A DNA stretch of 64,000 nucleotides from Peribacillus faecalis (GTDB lineage: Bacteria; Bacillota; Bacilli; Bacillales; DSM-1321): NCBI RefSeq assembly GCF_014712675.1, contig NZ_JACXSI010000034.1, forward strand, positions 62,001 through 126,000, read 5' to 3'. Made by a program: the position numbers and the translations under genes. Below the pieces are notes generated by a model. It made no database searches and was not told where the DNA came from. It was given only the letters and a program-made list of their open reading frames with translations. Of the stretch, positions 55,888 through 64,000 are shown in pieces; positions within the stretch are counted from its first letter, which is position 1, and each line of letters starts with the position of its first letter.

Positions 55888-57954
55888 TTGACTTTCTTTA
55901 TAATCACATTGTACACATTGAACTTGAATGCCCTTCTTAAGCTTCTTCTCAACAAGAAGCCCTTCGCATTTCGGACATTTTCTGGCAATCGGCTTATCCC
56001 ATGAAATGAAGTCACATTCCGGATATAAGTTACAGCCATAAAAAATACGTTTCTTTTTGCTCTTTCTTTCGATAATCTCGCCTTTGTCGCATTTTGGACA
56101 TGGAACACCGGTGCCTTTTACAATCGCCTTCGTATTTCGGCAGTCAGGAAAATTGCTGCAAGCCATAAATTTTCCGTATCGACCCATTTTATAGACCATT
56201 GGACTTCCGCAAAGCTCGCAATCCTCGCCTGCTGGCTCGTCCTTAATTTCAATCTTTTCCATTTCGGCTTCCGCTTTTTTCAAATCGACTTCAAAGTTTT
56301 TATAAAACTCATCAATCACACGGCGCCATTTGACTGTACCGGCTTCAATATTATCAAATTCTTCTTCCATCTTAGCTGTGAACTCCACATTGACGACGTC
56401 CGGGAAAAATTCAAACATCGACTCATCAACAATCTCTCCAAGCTCAGTTGGAACAAATCGCTTGTTATCTAGCGTTACATAGCCGCGTTTTTGGATTGTA
56501 TCCAATGTAGGAGCGTATGTAGAAGGTCTTCCTATACCGAGCTCTTCCAATGTCTTGACAAGTCGTGCTTCCGTATATCGCGGAGGAGGCTGGGTAAAAT
56601 GCTGTTTCGGTTCGATATCTTTTGAGAAAACAACATCTCCTTCGGCTAAATCCGGAAGAATATTATCTTTCTCTTCAACATTATCATCAGTACCCTCAAC
56701 GTATACTTTCATAAATCCGGGGAACTTCACTTTCGAACCGTTCGCTCTGAATATGATGCCGTTATTTTGCAAATCCACACTCATTGTGTCCAAAATCGCT
56801 GGTGCCATTTGGCTCGCAACAAAACGCTCCCAAATCAGTTTGTACAGACGATATTGATCACGCGATAAAAATTCTTTCACTGATAAAGGGTCTTTAAAAG
56901 TGCTTGTCGGACGAATTGCTTCGTGAGCGTCTTGCGTTTTAGCATTTTTCTTTTCTTTTCGTTTTTCTGTCAGTAAATACTCTTTTCCGTAATTCTGTTC
57001 GATATATTGAGAGCATTCAACTGAAGCAACATCCGAAATTCTTGTTGAATCGGTTCTCATATAAGTGATTAAACCGACTGTCCCTTCCTTGCCTAGATCA
57101 ATACCTTCATAAAGCTGTTGGGCAAGCATCATCGTTTTCTTCGCACGGAAATTTAGCTTTCGTGCTGCTTCCTGCTGTAGCGATGATGTAATGAAAGGCA
57201 ATGCGGCATTCCGTTTTCTTTCTTTCTTCGATACATTGCTGACTGTAAACTCATTGCCCGTAATTTGTTTGACGACTTGTTCAACTTCTTCAGCCGAATG
57301 TAAGTCTGTCTTCTTGCCGTCTACGCTGAAGAAAGAGCCTTCGAACACATCATTCCCTTTCAGGAAACCTGCTCCGATTGTCCAATATTCTTCAGGTATG
57401 AACTTCTGAATTTCTTTTTCTCTTTCAATTATCAGGCGAACCGCTACCGATTGTACACGGCCGGCGCTTAACCCTTTTTTTACTTTTTTCCAAAGAATCG
57501 GACTGATATTGTAACCTACAAGTCGATCCAATATTCGACGTGCTTGCTGGGCATCAACAAGATTTTTATTGACCGGTCGCGGATGCTTGAATGATTCTTT
57601 AATGGCATCCTTTGTAATCTCATTAAACACAACCCGGCAATCCGAGTTAACATCTAAATCTAGCGAATTGGCTAAATGCCATGCAATAGCTTCCCCTTCT
57701 CTGTCGGGGTCAGCCGCGAGATATATTTTCTTTGCTTTTTTAGCAGCTGATTTTAAATCCTTCAAAACAGGGCCCTTACCGCGTATCGTAATATATTTCG
57801 GTTCGAAGTCATGTTCTATATCAACGCCCATTTGGCTTTTTGGCAGATCACGAACGTGTCCCATTGAAGCTTTTACTTTATATTTTTTCCCAAGGTATTT
57901 TTCTATCGTTTTCGCCTTGGCTGGTGATTCCACAATGACAAGGTATTCTGACAT
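55879..57954 (-). CDS. topA: DNA topoisomerase I
   Basis: TopA relaxes negative supercoils. The 691-residue type IA enzyme has the TOPRIM domain ([19 protein letters not shown], then [16 protein letters not shown]), the active-site tyrosine in [13 protein letters not shown] (about 300), and three C-terminal four-cysteine zinc ribbons (CELC/CSNFPDC, CPKC/CNLYPEC, CPKC/CVQC). The Shine-Dalgarno AAGGAGG is 8 nt from the ATG and lies in a small palindrome, CCTCTTAAGGAGG, that could mask it. Confidence 0.98.
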   Translation of the reverse strand: MSEYLVIVESPAKAKTIEKYLGKKYKVKASMGHVRDLPKSQMGVDIEHDFEPKYITIRGKGPVLKDLKSAAKKAKKIYLAADPDREGEAIAWHLANSLDLDVNSDCRVVFNEITKDAIKESFKHPRPVNKNLVDAQQARRILDRLVGYNISPILWKKVKKGLSAGRVQSVAVRLIIEREKEIQKFIPEEYWTIGAGFLKGNDVFEGSFFSVDGKKTDLHSAEEVEQVVKQITGNEFTVSNVSKKERKRNAALPFITSSLQQEAARKLNFRAKKTMMLAQQLYEGIDLGKEGTVGLITYMRTDSTRISDVASVECSQYIEQNYGKEYLLTEKRKEKKNAKTQDAHEAIRPTSTFKDPLSVKEFLSRDQYRLYKLIWERFVASQMAPAILDTMSVDLQNNGIIFRANGSKVKFPGFMKVYVEGTDDNVEEKDNILPDLAEGDVVFSKDIEPKQHFTQPPPRYTEARLVKTLEELGIGRPSTYAPTLDTIQKRGYVTLDNKRFVPTELGEIVDESMFEFFPDVVNVEFTAKMEEEFDNIEAGTVKWRRVIDEFYKNFEVDLKKAEAEMEKIEIKDEPAGEDCELCGSPMVYKMGRYGKFMACSNFPDCRNTKAIVKGTGVPCPKCDKGEIIERKSKKKRIFYGCNLYPECDFISWDKPIARKCPKCEGLLVEKKLKKGIQVQCVQCDYKESQQK

Positions 57955-57992
57955 GCAAAATCCTCCTTAAGAGGTTATTATAAATCTTCATT

Positions 57993-58021
57993 ATTATTAA
58001 TAGAAATAATCATTTTGTCAA
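57993..58021 (-). promoter_or_regulatory. Sigma-A promoter for topA
   Basis: TTGACA (58016-58021, perfect), 17 bp, AATAAT (57993-57998) on the minus strand, about 40 bp before topA. The gap 57955-58273 otherwise holds very AT-rich DNA and the dprA terminator at its far end. Confidence 0.6.
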
Positions 58022-58243
58022 TATTAACATTTTTTTCTAACTTAAACACACTTTTCGAGAATATTTAGTTTTTTAAACATAAAAAACTATTATGATTGTA
58101 TTTTCTGTTAAAGCGATTTCATAAATAAATGCGCTTGATGCTCAATTTATAATATATTCAAATATATTTCAACCTATTTTGAAGATTTTTCTTGTAATTT
58201 TCTTATAAATTTCACTTATAAAGGTTTTTTTTAGCAAAAATAA

Positions 58244-58266
58244 TCCCCGCTTAACAGAGAAGCGGG
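58244..58266 (-). terminator. Rho-independent terminator after dprA
   Basis: A 7-bp stem CCCGCTT/AAGCGGG (58246-58252 with 58260-58266) has a 7-nt loop and a T-rich tail on the minus strand, a few bases past the dprA stop. Confidence 0.75.
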
Positions 58267-58273
58267 TGAGATA

Positions 58274-59167
58274 TCAGCTGTTTTGAATAGAAAATCGCAT
58301 TTCCGATAATATATCTTCATGATGCATTACGGGCTTAGCTCCTTCCTGAATTAAAAAGTTTGTCCCTACTGATGTATTGTCTGTTATTTTGCCTGGCACA
58401 GCGAATACATTTTTCCCTTGTTCCAGTGCATGCTGAGCCGTTATTAACGAACCACTTTTCATCTTTGCCTCTACCACTAATACACCGTCGCTAAGACCGC
58501 TAATAAGACGGTTCCGCATCGGGAACATCCAACGTTCAGGCTTTGTAAAAGGGGTATATTCAGATATTACGAGTTGCTCTTTCATCATTTTTAGAGCTAA
58601 TGATGTATTATCTTTTGGATAAATGTGAAATAAGCCTCCTCCTAAAACAGCAATAGTTGAACCGCCATGCCCGAGCGCAGAGCGATGAGCAAGTGTATCG
58701 ATGCCTGCAGCAAGTCCGCTGATTATACAGCAGCCCCTCCTAATGAGCGGAGGCAACAGGCGATCAATTACTTCTTGACCATATACAGTCGCCTCTCTCA
58801 TACCGACTACCGCCAATGCGTTCTCTTTTTGCAGCATGCTTAATCTCCCTTTAGCATAAATCACCCATGGCGGATTATAGATATGTCTTAGCCTGTCCGG
58901 ATATAATTCATCAAAATACGTTAAAAACAATATATCATTTTCTTCGTACAACTCTATTTTTTGAATGATATTGATAGAATGAAGATCATCGTAAAAGAGG
59001 GAAAGTTGATTCGGTTTTAATTGCGGAAAAAGCGCTTGCCATTCATATCGCTTTTTTTTGAAGAGACTTTTAAGAAGGGGATCTTCCTTTAAAATCAAAA
59101 AAAACGTTTTCCAGCCTATGCCGCGGCAATGTTGCAATAATAAAAGACGCCGTCTGAATTCTTCCAT
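58274..59167 (-). CDS. dprA: DNA-processing protein DprA (Smf)
   Basis: DprA protects incoming single-stranded DNA and loads RecA during transformation. The 297-residue protein has an N-terminal SAM/helical domain and the Rossmann-fold core with ALAVVGMREATVYGQ, ISGLAAGIDTLAHRSAL, GHGGSTIAVLGGGL, and ENALISGLSD-type motif here RNRLISGLSDGVLVVEA. The ATG at 59165-59167 (MEEFRRR), 7 nt after GGAGG, gives the same length as B. subtilis DprA (297). A longer upstream frame would run into the sucD terminator. Confidence 0.95.
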   Translation of the reverse strand: MEEFRRRLLLLQHCRGIGWKTFFLILKEDPLLKSLFKKKRYEWQALFPQLKPNQLSLFYDDLHSINIIQKIELYEENDILFLTYFDELYPDRLRHIYNPPWVIYAKGRLSMLQKENALAVVGMREATVYGQEVIDRLLPPLIRRGCCIISGLAAGIDTLAHRSALGHGGSTIAVLGGGLFHIYPKDNTSLALKMMKEQLVISEYTPFTKPERWMFPMRNRLISGLSDGVLVVEAKMKSGSLITAQHALEQGKNVFAVPGKITDNTSVGTNFLIQEGAKPVMHHEDILSEMRFSIQNS

Positions 59168-59200
59168 TATTATGCCTCCATCTGTACAAAATAAATCAAT

Positions 59201-59235
59201 ACAAGAAAGCCTGAAAAAAACACAGGCTTTCTCAA
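59201..59235 (-). terminator. Rho-independent terminator after sucCD
   Basis: A 10-bp stem AGAAAGCCTG/CAGGCTTTCT (59204-59213 with 59223-59232) has a 9-nt loop and a T-containing tail on the minus strand. It lies between sucD and dprA. Confidence 0.8.
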
Positions 59236-59247
59236 AAATATTATCGA

Positions 59248-60150
59248 TTAAGATGTTTTGCAAGTTTCGTATAAACCATGCTCTTTCAGCGCAGCAATCA
59301 ATGTCTCGCCCATTACAGAAGGTGTCTCGGCAACATTAATTCCACATTCATTCATAATGCGAATTTTCTCGTCTGCCGTTCCTTTTCCTCCTGAAATGAT
59401 TGCGCCGGCATGCCCCATGCGCTTGCCCGGTGGTGCAGTACGACCACCGATAAAGCCTACTACCGGCTTCTTCATATTGTGCTTGACCCATATAGCGGCT
59501 TCTTCTTCAGCAGTGCCACCAATCTCGCCAATCATAATGACAGCATGTGTCTCTGGATCTTCATTAAACGCTTTCAGGACATCAATGAAATCTGTTCCAT
59601 TAACAGGATCTCCGCCGATCCCGACTGCTGTCGTTTGACCGATTCCTGCTTGCGTCAGCTGATGAACTGCTTCATAAGTCAGCGTTCCGGAACGGGAAAC
59701 AACGCCAACGTGCCCTTTCGTATGAATATAGCCCGGCATTATGCCGATTTTACACTCATCTGCAGTAATGACACCCGGACAGTTAGGACCGATCAGACGT
59801 GTCTTCTTGCCTTCCATATAACGTTTTACTTTTACCATATCAAGCACCGGAATATGCTCAGTAATACAAATAGCCAAGTCCAATTGTGCATCGACCGCTT
59901 CCAAAATCGCATCAGCTGCAAACGGAGCCGGAACATAGATTACGGATGCTGTCGCGCCGGTTGCTTTTACCGCATCGCTTACTGTATTAAAAACAGGAAC
60001 TCCTTCTACTTCAATACCGGCTTTACCAGGTGTAACGCCTGCGACAATTTTCGTGCCGTATTCAAGCATTTGCTTCGTATGAAAAAGAGCTGTTGAACCG
60101 GTAATTCCTTGAACGATTACTTTTGTATCTTTATTAATAAATACACTCAT
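59248..60150 (-). CDS. sucD: Succinyl-CoA synthetase alpha subunit
   Basis: With SucC it interconverts succinyl-CoA and succinate with NTP formation in the TCA cycle. The 300-residue protein has a CoA-binding Rossmann domain ([20 protein letters not shown]), [20 protein letters not shown] split at residue 125, and the phospho-histidine in [18 protein letters not shown] (about 246). It follows sucC by 17 bp. Confidence 0.97.
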   Translation of the reverse strand: MSVFINKDTKVIVQGITGSTALFHTKQMLEYGTKIVAGVTPGKAGIEVEGVPVFNTVSDAVKATGATASVIYVPAPFAADAILEAVDAQLDLAICITEHIPVLDMVKVKRYMEGKKTRLIGPNCPGVITADECKIGIMPGYIHTKGHVGVVSRSGTLTYEAVHQLTQAGIGQTTAVGIGGDPVNGTDFIDVLKAFNEDPETHAVIMIGEIGGTAEEEAAIWVKHNMKKPVVGFIGGRTAPPGKRMGHAGAIISGGKGTADEKIRIMNECGINVAETPSVMGETLIAALKEHGLYETCKTS

Positions 60151-60167
60151 GGTTTCCCCTCCGCCTC

Positions 60168-61328
60168 TTAGCTTACTAATGAAACGATTTTTCGAGCTCC
60201 GTCCGCCATAGAATCTGCCGCTGTAACATTAATGCCGGAATTGTTCAATATTTGCTTGCCTAATTCGACATTTGTCCCTTCAAGACGCACAACGAGCGGT
60301 ACATTTAAGCCGACCTGCATTGCTGCTTCGACAACACCTGTAGCGATTACATCGCATTTCATAATGCCCCCAAAAATATTGACAAATATTCCTTTTACAT
60401 TTTGATCGGAAAGTATGATTTTGAAAGCTTCCGTCACCTTTTCCGCTGTAGCTCCGCCTCCAACATCCAGGAAATTAGCCGGATCTCCGCCATAATGCTT
60501 AATGATATCCATCGTTGCCATCGCAAGACCTGCACCATTAACCATACAGCCAATGTTGCCGTCCAAAGAAATATAGCTTAAATCATATTTAGAGGCTTCG
60601 ATTTCTTTAGCATCCTCTTCATCTAAATCACGGTATGCAACTATATCTTTTTGTCGATATAATGCGTTTGAATCGAAATTAAGCTTGGCATCCAATGCCA
60701 TTACTTTACCGTCGCCTGTAACGACAAGCGGGTTAATTTCAGCAATTGAACAATCCTTTTCAATAAATGCCGTATACAGACCCAGCATAAATTTAACTGC
60801 CTGCCCTACTAATTCTTTTGGGATATTAATATTAAATGCAATTCTTCTCGCTTGATAGCCTGTAAGACCAACAACCGGATCGATGATTTCTTTGAAGATT
60901 TTCTCTGGGGTCTCTGCCGCTACTTCTTCAATTTCTGTGCCACCTTCTTCGGAAGCCATTAAAACAACTCTTGAAGTAGCACGGTCCAGAACTAAACCAA
61001 TGTAGTATTCTTTTTTAATGTCGCAACCTTCTTCAATAAGCAAGCGCTTAACTTCTTTTCCTTCAGGGCCGGTTTGATGTGTTACTAACGTCTTGCCTAA
61101 AATTTCACTCGCATATGTACGTACTTCATCAAGATTTTTAGCAACTTTTACACCGCCCGCTTTTCCTCGTCCGCCTGCATGGATTTGTGCTTTCACGACA
61201 CAAACTTGAGTTCCTAGTTCTTTCGCTGCTTCTACTGCTTCTTCCACAGAAAATGCTACTTTGCCATTCGGCACAGCTACTCCATATTTTCTGAGGACTT
61301 CTTTACCTTGATACTCATGGATATTCAT
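60168..61328 (-). CDS. sucC: Succinyl-CoA synthetase beta subunit
   Basis: The ATP-grasp subunit that binds nucleotide and succinate. The 386-residue protein starts [20 protein letters not shown], has [16 protein letters not shown] in the nucleotide-binding domain, EINPLVV near residue 198, [14 protein letters not shown], and [14 protein letters not shown] for the CoA-ligase domain. AGGAGG lies 6 nt from the ATG. It is first in sucCD with a promoter upstream. Confidence 0.97.
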   Translation of the reverse strand: MNIHEYQGKEVLRKYGVAVPNGKVAFSVEEAVEAAKELGTQVCVVKAQIHAGGRGKAGGVKVAKNLDEVRTYASEILGKTLVTHQTGPEGKEVKRLLIEEGCDIKKEYYIGLVLDRATSRVVLMASEEGGTEIEEVAAETPEKIFKEIIDPVVGLTGYQARRIAFNINIPKELVGQAVKFMLGLYTAFIEKDCSIAEINPLVVTGDGKVMALDAKLNFDSNALYRQKDIVAYRDLDEEDAKEIEASKYDLSYISLDGNIGCMVNGAGLAMATMDIIKHYGGDPANFLDVGGGATAEKVTEAFKIILSDQNVKGIFVNIFGGIMKCDVIATGVVEAAMQVGLNVPLVVRLEGTNVELGKQILNNSGINVTAADSMADGARKIVSLVS

Positions 61329-61422
61329 TTACATCCTCCTATCAATAGTCCAAATTAGGTAGTTTTCCATTCTCACAGCCGCTATCGAAATTATGCTTGA
61401 TTATTTTATAGATTGCGATTTT

Positions 61423-61451
61423 ATTGTATTAAACTTAAATTTACTTGTCTA
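61423..61451 (-). promoter_or_regulatory. Sigma-A promoter for sucCD
   Basis: TAGACA (61446-61451), 17 bp, TACAAT (61423-61428) on the minus strand, both 5 of 6, about 95 bp before sucC. The 352-bp gap 61329-61680 holds only this, AT-rich DNA and the large ylqH hairpin. Confidence 0.55.
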
Positions 61452-61612
61452 CCTTTTATGTTAAAATAATCCAAAACATAATCACTAAACACATCTTAAT
61501 GCTTTTCCCCTTTCATTTGCAAATTTTCTGCTTTGTAAGTATTTTTTCTGTTTTATACGTTATTTTATTTGAATAACGATTATCCAAAACTGCTATAAAG
61601 ATAACTGCAAAA

Positions 61613-61698
61613 CAAAAGAGCCCAAATAAGCAATGGTCCCTAAAAGTCAAAGTGACAAAACTGACTTTTAAGACCGCAGCTTACTTGGAGCTCTTTTG
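61613..61698 (-). terminator. Large composite terminator hairpin after ylqH
   Basis: Outer arms CAAAAGAGCCCAAATAAGC (61613-61631) and GCTTACTTGGAGCTCTTTTG (61679-61698) pair with few mismatches. Inside, GGTCCCTAAAAGTCA pairs with TGACTTTTAAGACC. The whole is 86 nt, with a T-rich tail on the minus strand. Its first arm covers the last codons of ylqH. Confidence 0.75.
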
Positions 61699-61968
61699 CT
61701 CAATTTTCGCTTTTTTATCAAGCTGGTATATGAGGGCAAATATTTCTGCCACCGCTTCATATAATTCTTGCGGAATCGACTCATTTATGTTTAATTTTCC
61801 GAGGAGTTCTGTCAATGAGGCATCTTCCTGTATCGGAACATTGTTCTCCCGCGCTATTTCCAGAATGGATTTTGCTATTTTTCCCTTTCCTTTCCCTATG
61901 ACTTTAGGCACATCTTCAGTACTTTTGTCATATTTTAATGCTATTGCTTCTAATCTTTTTTCGCTCAT
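61681..61968 (-). CDS. ylqH: Stand-alone FlhB C-terminal domain protein YlqH
   Basis: The 95-residue protein aligns by eye with the part of FlhB (in this window) just after its NPTH cleavage site: AIALKYDKSTEDVPKVIGKG here against AIAIKYDESKMDAPFVVAKG there, and ending EAVAEIFALIYQLDKK against KAIAEILAFVYKSKGK. It lacks membrane helices and the NPTH motif. In H. pylori a similar detached domain (FlhX) can stand in for the cleaved FlhB fragment. It overlaps ylqG by 4 nt. Confidence 0.9.
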   Translation of the reverse strand: MSEKRLEAIALKYDKSTEDVPKVIGKGKGKIAKSILEIARENNVPIQEDASLTELLGKLNINESIPQELYEAVAEIFALIYQLDKKAKIEQKSSK

Positions 61969-63884
61969 ATTTTAATATCCAATCCAGCATAAGGCGCCTT
62001 ATCCAATACTTCTGTTTTAGATTTAACCACCACATTTTTCCCGGAAGGCGGTATAAAACTGAAGCCTGAAACTTGATAACCTAAATGAGCCAAATTTTCT
62101 TTCGCTTGCTCTATTAAGGGTCCTGCAGCTGCCTTTAGCTCTTTATAATGTTCATTAATAACTGTCACTTTCAACACCCGATTTTGCACAACCATATCAA
62201 TCACGGTTTCATCCAGATTACTCAGCTGTAAATAAAATAAAACTCGGCAAAAAGCAGGGTCGATCTGATCATTTTCATCTTTTCTCCCGCTCCACTGCAT
62301 CACTGCTTCCGTATGAAACCCATGAAAAGACAACGGTATTTGCGAGACAAAATGCTGCATAGGGCCTGAAGATTGTGATAATATTTGCTGCGCTGTAATC
62401 TTATGAATAAGTTGATCTGCTTGTTCTCTGACAGCTTGCTGCTGCGTTTCATTGACTAGCTGGAGCAATAACGGCTTTAAAGTTATTAATTCCGTTTCCT
62501 TAATAGGCCTACCTTTATCGGCGCTTGCCAAGTAGTTTTCAAATCCAAATCCAAATTGCCGGATTAACTGTTTAATTTCATTGGCTATCACTGATGATTT
62601 AGGAACGGCTAAATCGTTAATCTCAGTTTGCATTAGTTGATGAAAAAACTGATTAGCATCGGCACTTAAACCATGAAGCGGTTTGCCCTCCGCCACTTGT
62701 CCAATCATCGCAGTCATATTCGATCTGATTTGCTCAAAACCTGCTGGCAGCTGCATTGATTGATGTAATATTTGCATAAACCGATTTAACTTTACCGGGC
62801 TGTTGCTGCTCTCGGCCCCGATAAAGGCAATGATGGCTCTTGCAAGCTGCTGATAGGCAGTTTGTAAGGCGTTCCCATTATCTGTTGATTTACCCGCTAT
62901 ATTGATGGCTGCGGCAGCTTTAGAAAATTGCATCGCCGCTTTTTGCAGCTGATTCCATAGTGTCGTCTCTCCACCCATTAGTGATGATGGCCGCATCTGT
63001 ATGCCTAATTGTTCAGCATTGGGGACAACACCACTTGTTTGAAACTGATTAAGAAATGAAATCATTTTACTTACATTTTGATTTCCATTTAAGAATGAAC
63101 TTTCGCCAATCTGCTTCATTGCCTGCTGTAAAAAAACACTTTCATTTTTCGGAAAAAAACCAATTGCTTTTAGAATAGAGCTTGCCTGCTGCTTCTGATT
63201 GCCGCCTGGATTCAACCAATAGGTTAAGAGCTTCTGAAGTCCTCTCTCCGCCAATTTTTCCGTATCTGTCATCAAAAATTGAGTTAACAAAGCCTTAACA
63301 GATGCTTCTGTTTCATTTTTGGGAGCAAACAGCAAACTATTCAAGCCGATAAATAACTTTTGCAAAGGTATCCCATCATCAAAAGAAGCCAATGAGCGAA
63401 ATACTTGTTCGCTAAACGGCAATGAAAAATCGTGCATCACTTTTAAAAATGGCATATTTTTCATTTGATTACCACTGCCTCCTAACCATTGCAGAGATTG
63501 AATAAATTGCTCCTTCGTAAACGGCAATTGGTTTTTCACCATGAAAAGCGCAAGCGATAAAGATTCCCTCGTTTGCGGAAGCGAAAAATGCTGCAGCAGT
63601 TGTAGAGAGAGATCTTTCAGGCTTTGATTATTTCCGTTGCCGGGCATTACTTTAAGCATTGTTTGCTCCCCTGTCGCTTGTACCTGAAACCAGTATCGGC
63701 CTCCGGCAGCAATCGGTGCATCTAACTGGGCTGTTATCTTATGTTGTCCAATGCTGATTTCAGCCGTTTGATTAGTATGAATTTTAAGGACTTTTCCATA
63801 CAGCATTTGACCATCCTTCAATTCTATTGAATTATGAGCTGAATGCTGAGGAATGATGCTTGATGCTATGCCCGAAGCCTGCAT
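61965..63884 (-). CDS. ylqG: FliK-like protein YlqG
   Basis: This 639-residue protein of unknown role corresponds to B. subtilis YlqG. An N-terminal small beta domain (about 20-80, GQMLYGKVLKIHTNQTAEISI) is followed by a long helical, Gln/Leu-rich middle and a C-terminal region (about 530-630) resembling the FliK Flg_hook fold (VIDMVVQNRVLKVTVINEHYKEL). Its coupling with the FlhB-like ylqH mirrors the FliK-FlhB partnership, but export or hook function is unproven. GAAAGGTG lies 8 nt before the ATG; rnhB ends 53 bp upstream. Confidence 0.85.
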   Translation of the reverse strand: MQASGIASSIIPQHSAHNSIELKDGQMLYGKVLKIHTNQTAEISIGQHKITAQLDAPIAAGGRYWFQVQATGEQTMLKVMPGNGNNQSLKDLSLQLLQHFSLPQTRESLSLALFMVKNQLPFTKEQFIQSLQWLGGSGNQMKNMPFLKVMHDFSLPFSEQVFRSLASFDDGIPLQKLFIGLNSLLFAPKNETEASVKALLTQFLMTDTEKLAERGLQKLLTYWLNPGGNQKQQASSILKAIGFFPKNESVFLQQAMKQIGESSFLNGNQNVSKMISFLNQFQTSGVVPNAEQLGIQMRPSSLMGGETTLWNQLQKAAMQFSKAAAAINIAGKSTDNGNALQTAYQQLARAIIAFIGAESSNSPVKLNRFMQILHQSMQLPAGFEQIRSNMTAMIGQVAEGKPLHGLSADANQFFHQLMQTEINDLAVPKSSVIANEIKQLIRQFGFGFENYLASADKGRPIKETELITLKPLLLQLVNETQQQAVREQADQLIHKITAQQILSQSSGPMQHFVSQIPLSFHGFHTEAVMQWSGRKDENDQIDPAFCRVLFYLQLSNLDETVIDMVVQNRVLKVTVINEHYKELKAAAGPLIEQAKENLAHLGYQVSGFSFIPPSGKNVVVKSKTEVLDKAPYAGLDIKI

Positions 63885-63937
63885 TTAGTTCACACCTTTC
63901 ATTACTATATCAATATATTAATTAAATTATTTAAATG

Positions 63938-64000
63938 TTATTTTGCCAATTCCTTAACCGGCGCAAAACTCATTCGGTGCCATGGAGTGATTCCAAATTG
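63938..64000 (-). CDS. rnhB: Ribonuclease HII, 3' end only (cut by window edge)
   Basis: The minus strand encodes 20 residues and a TAA stop, ending WHRMSFAPVKELAK, the typical C-terminus of RNase HII, which removes ribonucleotides from DNA. Synteny (rnhB precedes ylqG in B. subtilis) agrees. The rest of the gene lies outside the window. Confidence 0.8.
   Translation of the reverse strand, partial: QFGITPWHRMSFAPVKELAK

Noticed and set aside
59168-59263. A longer DprA start 32 codons upstream
   Set aside because: It would run through the sucD terminator and lacks a Shine-Dalgarno; the internal ATG has GGAGG at 7 nt and the family length.
1-64000. CRISPR arrays, prophage, integrases other than XerC, transposases, tRNA or rRNA genes
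   Set aside because: None were seen; gene content and order are those of a conserved core segment. XerC is the housekeeping recombinase in its usual place.

Overview
This window is a chromosomal core region of a motile, endospore-former-type Gram-positive bacterium (Bacillales). Gene order, from high to low coordinates on the minus strand, matches the Bacillus subtilis segment rnhB-ylqG-ylqH-sucCD-dprA-topA-trmFO-xerC-hslVU-codY-fla/che operon-swrB-rpsB-tsf-pyrH-frr-uppS-cdsA-dxr-rasP-proS-polC-rimP-nusA-ylxR-ylxQ-infB-ylxP-rbfA. Every gene I accept is on the minus strand. Protein sequences, the AT-rich intergenic DNA and the intergenic repeats fit a Planococcaceae/Caryophanaceae member (Solibacillus/Lysinibacillus-like). 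That genus-level placement is inference from memory, not from a search.

Layout from the high end (transcription order): the 3' end of rnhB, a FliK-like protein (ylqG) and a stand-alone FlhB C-terminal domain (ylqH), closed by a large composite hairpin; sucCD with promoter and terminator; dprA; topA; a trmFO-xerC-hslV-hslU-codY group; then a 30-kb flagellar/chemotaxis operon from flgB (49998) to swrB (19980). This operon encodes rod and MS-ring/switch proteins, export ATPase, hook and hook scaffold, export gate (FliOPQR-FlhBA), placement GTPase/ATPase (FlhF, FlhG), chemotaxis proteins (CheY, B, A, W, C, D), sigma-D, a DUF342/FapA protein and SwrB. The translation genes rpsB-tsf and pyrH-frr follow, then lipid and isoprenoid genes (uppS, cdsA, dxr), rasP, proS, polC and the nusA-infB operon, with the first 13 codons of rbfA at the window edge.

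The coding content is ordinary and well conserved. The unusual material is intergenic. Three copies of a 330-520 bp element, apparently structured from end to end, lie at 13811-14141 (minus), 16046-16563 (plus) and 32186-32536 (plus). Two of them flank cdsA-uppS as inverted repeats, and the third splits flhB from flhA inside the flagellar operon next to a second, different palindromic repeat. They share long-range stems, a paired hairpin module and conserved termini, and I see no protein in them. Other points worth checking are a strong terminator inside the operon just before sigD, a Shine-Dalgarno for swrD that is separated from its start codon by a hairpin, CodY-box-like sites between codY and flgB, and several hairpins placed against ribosome binding sites.

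Start codons were chosen by Shine-Dalgarno position and family N-termini; several genes (polC, dxr, fliM, fliI, fliO, probably fliH) use TTG and rasP uses GTG.
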